A stretch of 13,663 bases of DNA, from assembly GCA_018813725.1 (NCBI GenBank), contig JAHJBD010000057.1, positions 1-13,663 on the forward strand. Direction: 5' to 3'. The stretch's first letter is position 1. Each line of letters begins with the position of its first letter. This document shows positions 1-9,800 of the stretch, in pieces. Under the pieces are notes generated by a model. That model was not told where the DNA came from. It ran no database searches and saw only the letters and a program-made list of their open reading frames with translations. This stretch comes from Nanobdellota archaeon (GTDB lineage: Archaea > Nanobdellota > Nanobdellia > Woesearchaeales > JAHJBD01). The translations under genes were made by a program, and so were the position numbers.

Positions 1-18
1 ATTATATAATAAGATTTA

Positions 19-107
19 TACATATTAAGTGATATTTAAAGATTAGGATTATTTTGATTATTAGATATGTAATAGTAATATGTCTACATACTAAGTGATA
101 TATAAAG
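19..107. repeat. 23-nt direct repeat pair (19-41 and 85-107)
   Basis: The two 23-nt copies lie 66 nt apart and differ at two positions only. Both share the core TAAGTGATAT and end in AAAG. Each copy read on the minus strand contains a TATA-like element (TTTATATA at 99-106, TTTAAATA at 33-40). The copies sit in a very AT-rich 140-base stretch without a gene, downstream of the stop of the minus-strand gene that ends at 141. Confidence 0.75.
33..106 (-). promoter_or_regulatory. Putative tandem TATA promoters for a gene beyond the left edge
   Basis: TTTATATA (99-106) and TTTAAATA (33-40), read on the minus strand, fit the archaeal TATA consensus TTTAWATA. Both occur inside the direct-repeat copies, followed by the same CACTTA(A/G)TATGTA sequence. 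If transcription starts about 25 nt downstream, the left copy would start near position 10, so the target gene would begin just outside the window. The repeated sequence downstream of the TATA element could also be a regulator site. No target gene is visible, so this rests on motif and position only. Confidence 0.4.
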
Positions 108-140
108 TTTTGCAAGAAAATTACAAGGTAAGGCATAGAT

Positions 141-1766
141 TTATTTTACATCAATAAGAATGCGCTGATAATCGCTAAGGCCTTCTGGATCTGTAATATT
201 GACCACAAGGCAATGCTGGCCAACGTCTTCAAGCACTGTAGTTAAATTTGCATCTTTGGAAGTGATCCTTGTTAATCCGTCTGTCTGTAAGATGCCTTGG
301 GTATATGCGAGTGATTGCTCCCAGATATTGCCTGATGCTGATGGCCAATCTGTATCAAATTCAACTTGAGGGCATGCATCATAAAACGGCCTATCTGTTT
401 TCCAACCAGAGTATGTATAAGTGAGAGAATCTTCATCAGGGTCTATGCCCCTTGGTATAATGTGAATCTTGTCCCCTCTTGAGACAATGAGATTATATTG
501 TGCAATCAGACCAGCATCTGTTTCTAAAATAGGGTTATAAAGTGCATATGGATCAACGCCATATGCATCATCAAGATAATGGTAATAATCATAATCTCTA
601 GTAACCTTAAGATCTATAAGATCAAGAGCAGGCCTCCTATTCTGTAATCCGAAATAAAAGCTTATTGGCTCTCCATCAACTATTGACTTGAAATCCGTGA
701 TATTTATCACATAAGAGTATCCTGCTGAAGCTGGACAGCTAGGCATGCCTGCGCAAGGTTGGTTTATTCTTGTCGCAGAGATGTTGCCATCTGAACAAGA
801 AACATTACATATATCACGTTCCATCGATGAGATATTGAATGTGCAGCAGGTTTTCAGTTCTGAAATATTGGTGATATTATAGAATATGTTTACTTTGTCT
901 TCAGCTACAGTATGCCAAAATACCTCAAAAATCTTCTTGAACCTTACATCAAGATCGTAATTGAACTTTGATACCTTGGTTATAGGCGGTTTTCCTTTGA
1001 ATGAGATGATCAATGGGTAGCTTAGCTGGAATGTTATGTCATCCTCCCCAAATGTGACATTAGATCTTATCTCACCTTGGGTTATGTTATATCCAAGCTC
1101 AGCCTTGAAAGATGAAAAGTCAATACATGAGTTTACACTCTTAACCAGGTATTGGTTGAGACGGACCTGAAGGTTATCCGTACCATAGGTTGCAGGGTCA
1201 CAAGATCTTCTGACTATCTCGCTTGTAGCAACATTTGGAGACTTTGCACTTTGATCACAAAGAGAGGGCATCTTGTTAGTGCCTGAGAAAACAACTGCCC
1301 GGCCATCTGTTTTACTTACCTTGAGTGCAGGTGTGCCAGCAGGTATACTTGGTACAAGGCTCTGGTTTTTCGAGTAAGGATAACCTGGTGTTGAAACATA
1401 AAAGTCGCTTAAACCATCGTATTGTTTGGTCGATACATAATAAGCCCTATATTCGGTTCCAGATATATTTAATGGCAAAAAACTGGGACCATAACCTGTA
1501 AATATCAATCCTGAATCCACCTGGTCCCGATAGAGCCACCCCCCTTGTTTACCCGCGAGCAGTATTGATCCTTTTGCTGCAAGCTCGAGGCAGGACTGCA
1601 CATATTCTGTCAGGGAAGTCCTTTGCATAAAATCATCATAGGCTTTCTCTACGCGCTTGTCAACCCCTGCTGAAGTGACTTTTGACCTTACATAGAACAA
1701 AAAGCCGACTAGGATGAGCATCACTATGAAAAGTATCAAGAATACCGTTATCTGGGACTTTTTCAT
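141..1766 (-). CDS. N-terminally anchored, sequon-rich surface protein with pilin-like N-terminus
   Basis: This 541-aa protein starts with KKSQITVF followed by a hydrophobic segment (about residues 6-26). That resembles archaeal class III (pilin-like) signal peptides cleaved before Gln, but Phe stands where the usual Glu would be, so it may simply be an uncleaved anchor. Residues 52-78 (SLTEYVQSCLE...GKQGGWLY) match a pattern I recall from similarly anchored DPANN proteins. The rest looks extracellular: it has twelve N-x-S/T sequons (N100, 134, 227, 236, 297, 300, 311, 321, 328, 355, 507, 523), a cysteine cluster at 307-344, and a C-terminal Ig/PKD-like beta domain (about 425-541, with DPDEDSLTYTYSGW and a final VNITDPEGLSDYQ strand). 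The ATG at 1766 has AGAGG 4 nt upstream and its own TATA box, so it is probably a separate transcription unit after the three upstream genes. The specific function is unknown; a minor pilin, adhesin or S-layer-associated role is inferred. Confidence 0.8.
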   Translation of the reverse strand: MKKSQITVFLILFIVMLILVGFLFYVRSKVTSAGVDKRVEKAYDDFMQRTSLTEYVQSCLELAAKGSILLAGKQGGWLYRDQVDSGLIFTGYGPSFLPLNISGTEYRAYYVSTKQYDGLSDFYVSTPGYPYSKNQSLVPSIPAGTPALKVSKTDGRAVVFSGTNKMPSLCDQSAKSPNVATSEIVRRSCDPATYGTDNLQVRLNQYLVKSVNSCIDFSSFKAELGYNITQGEIRSNVTFGEDDITFQLSYPLIISFKGKPPITKVSKFNYDLDVRFKKIFEVFWHTVAEDKVNIFYNITNISELKTCCTFNISSMERDICNVSCSDGNISATRINQPCAGMPSCPASAGYSYVINITDFKSIVDGEPISFYFGLQNRRPALDLIDLKVTRDYDYYHYLDDAYGVDPYALYNPILETDAGLIAQYNLIVSRGDKIHIIPRGIDPDEDSLTYTYSGWKTDRPFYDACPQVEFDTDWPSASGNIWEQSLAYTQGILQTDGLTRITSKDANLTTVLEDVGQHCLVVNITDPEGLSDYQRILIDVK

Positions 1767-1770
1767 TTTA

Positions 1771-1807
1771 CCTCTTTTGGTAAAAAATAAGATGCAGAAA
1801 ATATAAA
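1771..1807 (-). promoter_or_regulatory. TATA box and Shine-Dalgarno of the 541-aa surface gene
   Basis: On the minus strand TTTATATT (1800-1807) lies about 38 nt upstream of the ATG at 1766. AGAGG (1771-1775) lies 4 nt before that ATG. The predicted transcript would have a short leader of about 12-14 nt carrying the Shine-Dalgarno. The 56-nt gap after the preceding stop is just large enough to hold this promoter. Confidence 0.55.
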
Positions 1808-1822
1808 GGTTTTGATTTGTGG

Positions 1823-2809
1823 CTAAATTTTTTCTCTGCAGATTTCGTAAGCTTTCGCATAAGTGCCCACATTTAGATAACTGCTCCTATCACCAATTTC
1901 TTTGACTAAATCCCCAGTATAATATCTGTAACCGCCGTTTTCTATGTTGAATTGTTGGTCAATTAAGTCTGGCTTTCTTAGGCCATAGGTAGTAACATAA
2001 CTGTATATGTTTTGTCCGTCCCATTGAATCTCTTGCCAGATTGCGCGACCATCCCCCGCGCTTGTAGATTTATACCATTGAAATTGGCCGTTCTTGAATT
2101 GTGTTTGTTTATCATAATAAGAAGCCCTTTGGATTATTTCACTAAAAGATCCAGTTAAATCCAAATCAAACCTGCATTCTTTAAAGTTAAGTGGGGTTGG
2201 TTGAGAGGGAGTGGTTGAGGGAGAGATATCTTCAAAAACCACTTCAACTGGGATGTATGTAGCATAAAAAGATTCAGGATAACAATGGCCTGCAAGACTA
2301 TCCAAATACCCTTCTTGGCAATTTCCTCTTTCTAACGGTTCTTTTAATATCCATGAATCAAAAGGATTTCCGTTGCTGTCTACCTTGTTGTCTTTTTTCG
2401 CTACGTAGTTAGGGTTTTCAGAATTGAAAAGTACTTTAACCTTAACAAGGGAGCTAGCAAGAACACAGTTGCCACCAATACCAACAAAGCCAGAACCACA
2501 ATCTTCTAAATCTAGTTGGAACAGCCCGCCAGCTGATGCAGGATTATTGCTTGGCAAAAACAAGTATTCTTTCCATCCTGTTGAGCCTAAACTCCAATCA
2601 ATAGTATCGCCTGCTGGGGGTGGAGTTGAAGGTTGAGAGGGGGTGGTTGATGGAGTTACTCCTACAGGGCAACGTAACTCGCATAGGCCAATCTGATTGC
2701 CATTGGAATCATGATCGCAGCATTCACTGCAGCCGTCAGCAAGGGTAGTGCAGCGGTTAGTTGTTGCAGAATTAGACATCCCCTGTATGGGATTAGATAA
2801 ACTGGGCAT
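1823..2809 (-). CDS. Cysteine-rich modular protein without visible signal peptide
   Basis: I do not recognise this 328-aa protein. It has a cysteine-rich head (residues 20-47: C20, C27, C30, C31, C43, C47), then a Ser/Thr/Pro linker (51-65). A first domain follows (about 68-195, with cysteine pairs at 104/115 and 164/176), then a second linker repeating PSTTPSQP (197-204), and a second domain rich in Tyr, Trp and Gln (206-328, C212/C324). Paired cysteines and proline-rich linkers are typical of extracellular proteins, yet no hydrophobic segment precedes the ATG. That ATG overlaps the upstream stop by one base (TAATG) and has no Shine-Dalgarno, so translation should depend on the upstream gene. 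The frame stays open for 12 more codons upstream, to a TAG at 2846-2848. It may be a coupled partner subunit, or the C-terminal half of a secreted protein split by a frameshift. Confidence 0.75.
   Translation of the reverse strand: MPSLSNPIQGMSNSATTNRCTTLADGCSECCDHDSNGNQIGLCELRCPVGVTPSTTPSQPSTPPPAGDTIDWSLGSTGWKEYLFLPSNNPASAGGLFQLDLEDCGSGFVGIGGNCVLASSLVKVKVLFNSENPNYVAKKDNKVDSNGNPFDSWILKEPLERGNCQEGYLDSLAGHCYPESFYATYIPVEVVFEDISPSTTPSQPTPLNFKECRFDLDLTGSFSEIIQRASYYDKQTQFKNGQFQWYKSTSAGDGRAIWQEIQWDGQNIYSYVTTYGLRKPDLIDQQFNIENGGYRYYTGDLVKEIGDRSSYLNVGTYAKAYEICREKI
2199..2654 (-). repeat. Duplicated Ser/Thr/Pro linker coding repeat (2199-2222 and 2631-2654)
   Basis: Two 24-nt copies with two mismatches both encode PSTTPSQP on the minus strand. 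They bracket the first domain of the 328-aa protein and act as interdomain linkers. The near-identity at DNA level suggests a recent duplication or domain shuffling through the linker. Confidence 0.7.
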
Positions 2810-3813
2810 TATTGTGGGGTGCCATAGAATATCTGCGTAAGTGGCCTATTTGATCTCGGCCCATTACCATTAAGAGTTACTGTTGGCAGATTTGCATTCT
2901 CAAGATAAAATACCAGCATATCCTGAACCTCTGTGCGTTCGAATGCTGAGGGGTTAGAGAAGTATTGGCCCAGCCTTGATCTTACTTCGTTTCGCACTGC
3001 AGATATGCTTATTGTTACTGGTATCGCATAGTTTGCTGCTGCATATACAGGTGCTACCATATCACCTGAAGTCAATTGCCCAGCTGAGTTACCATTTGGA
3101 GCTACATGAGCCGAGATGTAAAGTTTTGGCGAATGGTCAGATTCTGATGGGAGGTAAGCATACACCTTAGTCCCGGCATCTTGTACAGCAAAATATGATT
3201 TTTGCAGGAGATTGACATGTTTTGTGTCAACATCAATATGTGTCCCCCGAGGGGCATATTGCCTTGTTGTCTTATCTTTTGTATGTTTCAAAAAATTGGG
3301 CTTTGCAATCTCTTCGCCGATACTCTCCCAGTCTTCTGCAGTATCATCAAGTACAGGCCCCCATGTGCTTCCAAATACCTTAATTCTCGCAGATCTTGGG
3401 TTTGTCTTCTCATTGTACCTCGTTATCACAAGCGCTGCCTTATCGATGATGGCATCATTTGGCAGCCTGTCTGTATCAAAACCGAGGTACAGCCTTTGTC
3501 CAGTGGATACTCTTCTTGAAGAGGTAGTCTCCAAAGGCCAATAGGTGTAATCAGAGGTATCTACAAGTTCATAAGCAGATACGCTTCCACCGATACCATG
3601 ATCTGTTCGAGAGGATAAAATCCCGCCAAAGCTATTAAATTTTAGCCTTGCTGCGCAATTTGAGCCATCAAAATCAAAACCTGTTGGACAGCATACGCTT
3701 TGGCCGCCTTCATTGCTTTCATGATATCCTTGACCGCAGATTATGGCTTGGGCTTTGCCTATCAAAATGATTATACCCATCGCCAAGATTAAAATATATG
3801 ATCTCTTTTTCAT
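2809..3813 (-). CDS. Secreted protein with DNRLRE-like beta domain
   Basis: This 334-aa protein begins with a Sec signal peptide (residues 1-23, MKKRSYILIL...GKAQA). A short cysteine-rich head follows (C26, C41, C42, C53, in a CGQGY...CCPTGF...C arrangement). Residues of about 56-236 resemble DNRLRE/CBM-like jelly-roll domains: the strand LYLGFDTDRLPNDAIIDKAA is a typical segment of that family, followed by RIKVFGSTWG and a Trp/Asp-rich loop. Such domains occur in secreted carbohydrate-associated proteins, so glycan binding is possible but unproven. The C-terminal 95 residues are not recognised. The ATG overlaps the stop of the giant gene by four bases (ATGA) and lacks a clear Shine-Dalgarno, so it is probably translationally coupled. 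Its own TAA shares one base with the next ATG. It lies in the middle of a three-gene operon of exported proteins. Confidence 0.8.
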   Translation of the reverse strand: MKKRSYILILAMGIIILIGKAQAIICGQGYHESNEGGQSVCCPTGFDFDGSNCAARLKFNSFGGILSSRTDHGIGGSVSAYELVDTSDYTYWPLETTSSRRVSTGQRLYLGFDTDRLPNDAIIDKAALVITRYNEKTNPRSARIKVFGSTWGPVLDDTAEDWESIGEEIAKPNFLKHTKDKTTRQYAPRGTHIDVDTKHVNLLQKSYFAVQDAGTKVYAYLPSESDHSPKLYISAHVAPNGNSAGQLTSGDMVAPVYAAANYAIPVTISISAVRNEVRSRLGQYFSNPSAFERTEVQDMLVFYLENANLPTVTLNGNGPRSNRPLTQIFYGTPQ

Positions 3814-6800
3814 TTTGTAACAGTCATCTCATAAGGTGAATCTACACCGTGATATTCCAGCTTGATTATATGTGTGCCTGTGTATGTAGCTGTTATGGAT
3901 TTGCTTCCGATAACTTCTGTGCCAGTTTCGTATTTTTGGTAATTGTCAATAGTAGCGTATCCATTTGATTCTGGGGATAAAAGGGTGTATTGTATGCCTT
4001 TTGGGGTATTAGAACTGTCAGCGAGCCTGAAACTTGTGGTTAAGGTATCTCCTGCGACAAGGTCAATCTTGTAGTGCCTTGTGGTGTAATCCTCTGTAAG
4101 GTATCCAGTATATGTCCCTGAGCTGATAACTGGCGCAGAACCTATTGTTGTAGAGCCTGAAATCACTGTTGTGCTTAAAGGAACCCAAGAGCTGCCAACA
4201 CATTTCTTTGTCCCGTCGTCTGATGTTGCGTGTTCTACGCATGTTTGTGAATAAGTGAACTTGTAGGGAACATAATCCTGAATATTTTTCTCTATCTTTA
4301 CATAATGGCTGCCGCCTAATGAGGTTTTGATCAACTTTGATGCGATCACTAGGCTTGAGCTGCAGCCGACAACCGGAGAAACCGGCTCTTCAGCATTATA
4401 GCCGTGAGCCAAATCCTTAATAAGGGTATACTTAAGCCTACAGGTGTTGCCATCAGTATTATCAATCTCAAATTCCATATTAACCTCTGTTGGCCCGATA
4501 ATCTCGATCTTATATAGGTTTACAATATTGATCAGGTCGATGAGGTCATAATAATATCCTGGATTGATCAGCGGCGCATTCACTGGATCTGCTGTGCCGT
4601 CTATTGTGCTTCCTTGTGAAGGGGCATTACAGCTGCCGTCGTCTGTGTTAGCTAATGGATCATAGTTGTCTGCTTCAGAGTTAGTACATCCGTATACAAT
4701 TTGACTTTCTGGACAGCACAGGCCCCAATTTTCATGAGTGCAGCAATATTCCTGTGCAGAAGGGGTTATATCAGGGTAAGCAAACTCAAGCGCTGTTGAG
4801 CACCAGCCATAATCCGGGTCTGCATCGTGGTCTGATTGGGCGGCTGAACATATATTATATGTTGGCGGCTCTGAAACCTGGGATTCTATACAGCAAACCT
4901 TGTTTGTGAATATGCTGTTGCATCCATCCACATAACCTGAAGAGGAATATGATAATAGGCATATATCATTATTGCAATCATTTGAGATATAGCAGCTGCT
5001 GAATGGGCCGCCTGAAAGGCATAGTTTTGTTGGATTGGCATTTGGATCATAGGCAAGCTGGCTGCCTGGCTCTCCAGAGGCTAATGAGATTAGGGATAAG
5101 CCTGGACACTGGGTTGTCTGTGAAATCGACCCTTCAATATCGCAGCATAGGCTATAAGGATAATTGGAAGGATTATAAGCTGCTGGGTTTGCACCCCCAG
5201 TATCTGCTATAGAGATTACACCTAAACCATTAATGCAGGATCCTGCCACAATTGAGCATACCCCCCAGGAATCTTCAAATTCCGAGTACTCCCCGCCAAT
5301 AAGGCTGCATTCGCCGCCCAAAGGCATGAAATCTGTATCGCATACAAACTCGCATTTTCTGGTCGATGTACAGCTTGATACGACGTAGGCTTTATCCTTG
5401 TCTGCTGTCGTGACACCTGACTTATCATTAAGACACACTTGGGTGTTATCTGGCTGTGGGCCGCATTGGTTAGGTATGCAGCCACCATTTGAGTAATGCT
5501 GTGTTGCGCTGCAGCAGAGATTGTTATCTGGATGGTAGCCTGTGATGCATGACCATCTGCATTCTCCTTGCCCATAGCTAGCCAGCATCTCAATAGGGCC
5601 ATATCTCTCGTCAGTCCATGTTTGGGTGAACATTCCTGCTGTGCCAACATCATCATTCCAAACTGCATGGGCAGGAGGCTGTGAAGAGCAGAGTTTTTCC
5701 TGGGCATAAGGAAGTTTCCTTATATACAGATAAGCATAAGCTGTTCCCTCATTGTTGTTCGCATCTTTTACCTTAACCTGCACAGTATACCTCTTGGTAA
5801 TTGGCCCTGGTTCTGGTATATCGTAGGTATTTGTTGCCTTATTCTGGCTTGCAGCATAATCTTGGTCAAATGAAAATTGGTGGTCAAAGTCCCAGCTGTA
5901 TGTCACAGGCCAGTTGCATATGTCTGCTATCGCGTTAAATTCTATTGATGCAGATGTTTGGTCGTAAGGTATTACATATTCAAAGCTTCCTAAATATGAT
6001 CCAGAAACAGCAGAATCGTTTTGGGTCGCATTAGAAGACATACCTGTGATGATGGGCACACCTAATACAGTCTCTCCTGTAAACCTTAGTCTTGTCTTCG
6101 CAGTAAGGTCAGTCCATAAATCCCTTCCTAGAGGGAACCTCGAAACTACATAAGTGTTTATACTGTCGTTAGCGCATGACACCCTTCCTGCTGAGCCCAC
6201 CACAAGCTCATCATAGTTCTTGATGCTGTCGCAGATCTTTCCAGGTATACAGGTATAAGTTACTGAAGTGAAGTTCTTGTTTTGATACCTGTCTTCAGGG
6301 TTTACATAAACCTCTTCTGATATCCCTCTGACCTGTCTTGGGCCGTCTCTTGCAAGGTAGATCCTGCTAAAGTCTGTCGCGTTATCCACAAAACCATATA
6401 TCTCGGCAACAGTCTCTATTCCCGGAGTCTTTTGGTTAAAGCTCGGGTCGCGGTTGATGTTCTGGAGCGTCGCCCTTATCCAGTCAAATATTGTCCTGAA
6501 AGGGTTCCTGAAAAAGAATGCGACCCTTTGCGGTAAAGAAATATCTGCCAAGCCGATAATTGCTGTGCCTTGCTCTTTGATATCATCTTTTGAAGTGATG
6601 ATCGATTCAAGCCGGTTGTTCCACCAGACTCTTTGATCGTTTGCGCCGCCGATCTTGCATATATGGAACATGCCATCTTTCTGCATTGCAGAAGAACAGT
6701 CGACTGTACCGTAGACTGGCTCGTATGTCTGGAGGAACAATCCAAGATAATTAGAATTTTTTTTGGTTTGGCTCTCTGTCCAGTTGTTTAGGGTCGTACC

Positions 6801-9800
6801 AAAAAGCACCATCTCCTCTCCGCCAACCTCTTTCATGTATTTAAGCACACAAACCTTATTTACACATTTCTCAGGCACCAATGGCTCTGGTGAACCTGCT
6901 GGAGCAGCCTCTGGTGCCCGACTATCAGAACATTGGGCTTTATATTCAAAATAATTAACCAATGGGCCCCTATTAGTGCCACCTTTTACTATATCATAAT
7001 CTAGATAGTTTAAGGCAGCATCATAACTGTCGCAGAACAATGTGTAATTTGCTAATGTATTTGCCTCTGCTATCTCAAGCATGTGCGCAGCAAGGATCTT
7101 AGTCCTTGATGTCCATTCCCCGTTGTCACAGTAATGGTCAAAGATATAATCCTTATCATCTATGCAATTGTCAGTGTTGTCTGCTTCATAATCCACAAAG
7201 CATTGGCTGTTATCTGCACAGTAGCCTGATTCTGTCAAGTCCCAGCTGTACCTTAATTCCCTTAAGTCCCATGCCCCTTCAAAACAGGTGTACTTTTCGT
7301 TGTCAAGCGTGCCTTCATCAACACAGCCTTTGCTGTCCCAGCATTGGCCTTGCATGCAGCATTCCTGAGGCATGCCAACACCAGAGTCCCAGCCAGCTGT
7401 TGCGGTCCTGTTTCTTTGTGTGGCGTTTTTCGGGCTTTCCCATGACCCGTTATATGAGCAGAAATGGCTGCCCCTTATAGAACACCCTGACGAATAGACA
7501 ATGATGTCGTCTGCAATGTCAGTGAAGCTTTGGTAATCTGTGGTACAACCATAGAATATCCCTTTTTCAACGATGATATTATCATGGTTAGTAACTGTAT
7601 GGTTGTTCGCGACAAAATTGCCGTTCCAGCATGCGCCAATGCCGTTTTCATCCAGATAATCATCATCTGCACCATCGTCACCGCAGCAACTTGAGCCTGT
7701 CCATGTTTTTCCTGCGCCTTCACAAGCAGCCTTGTCTGAGTCTGGCTCGTTTGTGAAAGTGAACTTGTCTGTGCAATAGAAAGTCTCGGTGCCTACTGTC
7801 ACTGTCTGTTTTGTGATCTTTGCATTTTCTGGCGCAAGGCAGTGATGATGGGTCGTGTTCTGGCCGCAGCAGGCATATATCTCGTTATTATTGCATATGT
7901 ATTCGTGAAGGGTATTATCGATAGTGAACCTTTGCTTCCTGGTCTGGCCATCATTTTCAAATGTTGCGCTACACTTTAGCCATTTGCTTCCTGGAAGGTA
8001 AACATAGTCCGAGCCTGAGCAGGGGATGTAAAGCACTGAACCTATTCCATAAGGATCTATTGCACCATCTATCCAGCTTGAAGACTGGCCGCCATCATAG
8101 CAGATGTATCTTCCTGAAGAATACCCGCAGTCAGAATCGTCATCACCGCAGCAGCTGTTCTGGGATACTGCACTTTTCCAATTGTCTTCTGTAACTTCAT
8201 ATCCGCATTGCTTGCACACCTGGTCATTCTTGTCTGCGTCCACAACTGCATTTGAATCTACACAAGCAGTCCAGATTTTGTCCCCTTCGCCGCAGAAGAA
8301 CGCTTCTTCGCCTGTGAGCAGGTTAGCCTTTTCTGCTGGGTCCTTGGTATAATAATGGAGGTTGGTATTCTGGTTATACAAAGAATACATCGGAGCCAAT
8401 GTTCCTGTAGTAGGGGCCTGGAATGTTGCAGTATACTTAGTGTAGCCAGGTTCCTGCAAGTTAGCATTTGTGGTGAATAGGTAGTCAAGTGTTGTAGGAT
8501 TGTAATAATAATATACAGGAGTCCCTGTGTTTTCTACTGCAAAAAATGCCCATGAGCTGGACCAACCAGCATCTTCTTTTTCTCCAAGCTCGGTTGTAGA
8601 TGCTGTAAAATATGTTGCGCCGCTTTGAGGATTACTTAGAGAGTATACATCTATTCCGCCAAGCTCCCTTATATTAAATGCAGTGCCCTTATCATCCCAT
8701 GCATTGGTATCGTCATCACCGCAGCAGTTCTGGTCTCCGCCCATGCCAAACCACTCTGCGTCTTTGCCGTCAAAATCTGCATTGTTGCATCTGTATTCTC
8801 CTAATGCGTCAAAATCCAGTGTGTATATTATCTCTTCTGTTGAGTGTGTGCCTACTTTTGCCTTATACTGGCCAAGTTTCCAGCACATTGAACTGTCACA
8901 AGTGAGGGAGCATGGTGAAGGCGAAACACCATAATATTCCACACCACAGCCTAGGCAGGATACTGCTTCAATATAACATTCTTTTTGAGCGATTATCGCT
9001 TCCTCGTTATTCGTATCCAACATTATGTTACCATCAAGGTCGTATTTGGATATTGCTATGCATGCGCTTCTTTGGTATGCATCGTCTGTACCCATGGAGC
9101 AAATTGATTGTCCTCCTGTGTTTGTGGCATAACCACAGCTTTCGTCTACTGCAGTTAGTGGGCTGTCGTATGCATAAGGGTAGACAAGGGGGCTAGCATC
9201 ATCACAATCTTGATAAGGGCATTTGCCTACCTGCTGGTCAGCGGGCAAGGCAAAGAAACCGAAGGTTGGCACCTCTCCTCCTCGGCAGATATCATCTTTT
9301 GGAAAACCGTCACTGTCTGCGTCCTCCAACGTTTCGCTCCAAACACAATTGCTATATTGTATGCTGCATTGTGCTTGATCACGGTCATGGCACCTTAAGG
9401 GGGTGCCTTGGCAAGTAGTTGAGCGCCAAAGACAGCCTGGCACTGTGTTACAGCTTGCTGATGAAGCGCCAAAGCTTATGCACGGCACTGCTGTACCCCT
9501 GCAAGAACCAGGGCTCCCTGACCAGCTGCAGCCTGTGTTTTTGCTACAATCTTGCTCATTATCAATAGCAGAACAAGCAGTTGCTGTGCCGCCACAATTA
9601 GTGCATCCAGGAGCTGATATGCAAAGGTTAGAATTACTGTTATAGACTGAGCAAGGAGCTGCGCCAGATGCAGTCAATGCTTCGCAAGAGGGGATAATAG
9701 TCTCGCCGCATGCGCCATTCGTAGCGCCGGCAAACTGGCAGGTTGTAGGGCATGTGCACCCAGCAGGCTGTGGGCCGCAACCATCACATTCTATTGCAGA

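Noticed and set aside
1..140. CRISPR array or inverted-repeat terminator at the left end
   Set aside because: There are only two copies of the 23-nt repeat with AT-rich sequence between them, and no convincing stem-loop. A promoter duplication explains it better.
3202..3544. Two overlapping plus-strand frames of about 105-110 codons
   Set aside because: Both are antisense to the secreted 334-aa gene, overlap each other in different frames, and have no initiation signals or recognisable motifs.
5222..5707. 161-codon open frame on the minus strand within the giant gene
   Set aside because: It lies in another frame of the same strand in a long intact gene with clear domain content. The protein has a biased, Gln/Ala/Ser-rich composition and no own start signals.
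7106..7480. Open reading frame of 124 codons on the plus strand
   Set aside because: It is antisense to the giant gene, its translation is rich in Cys, His, Ser and Pro in a low-complexity way, and it has no Shine-Dalgarno or TATA box. It is a shadow of a long cysteine-rich coding region.
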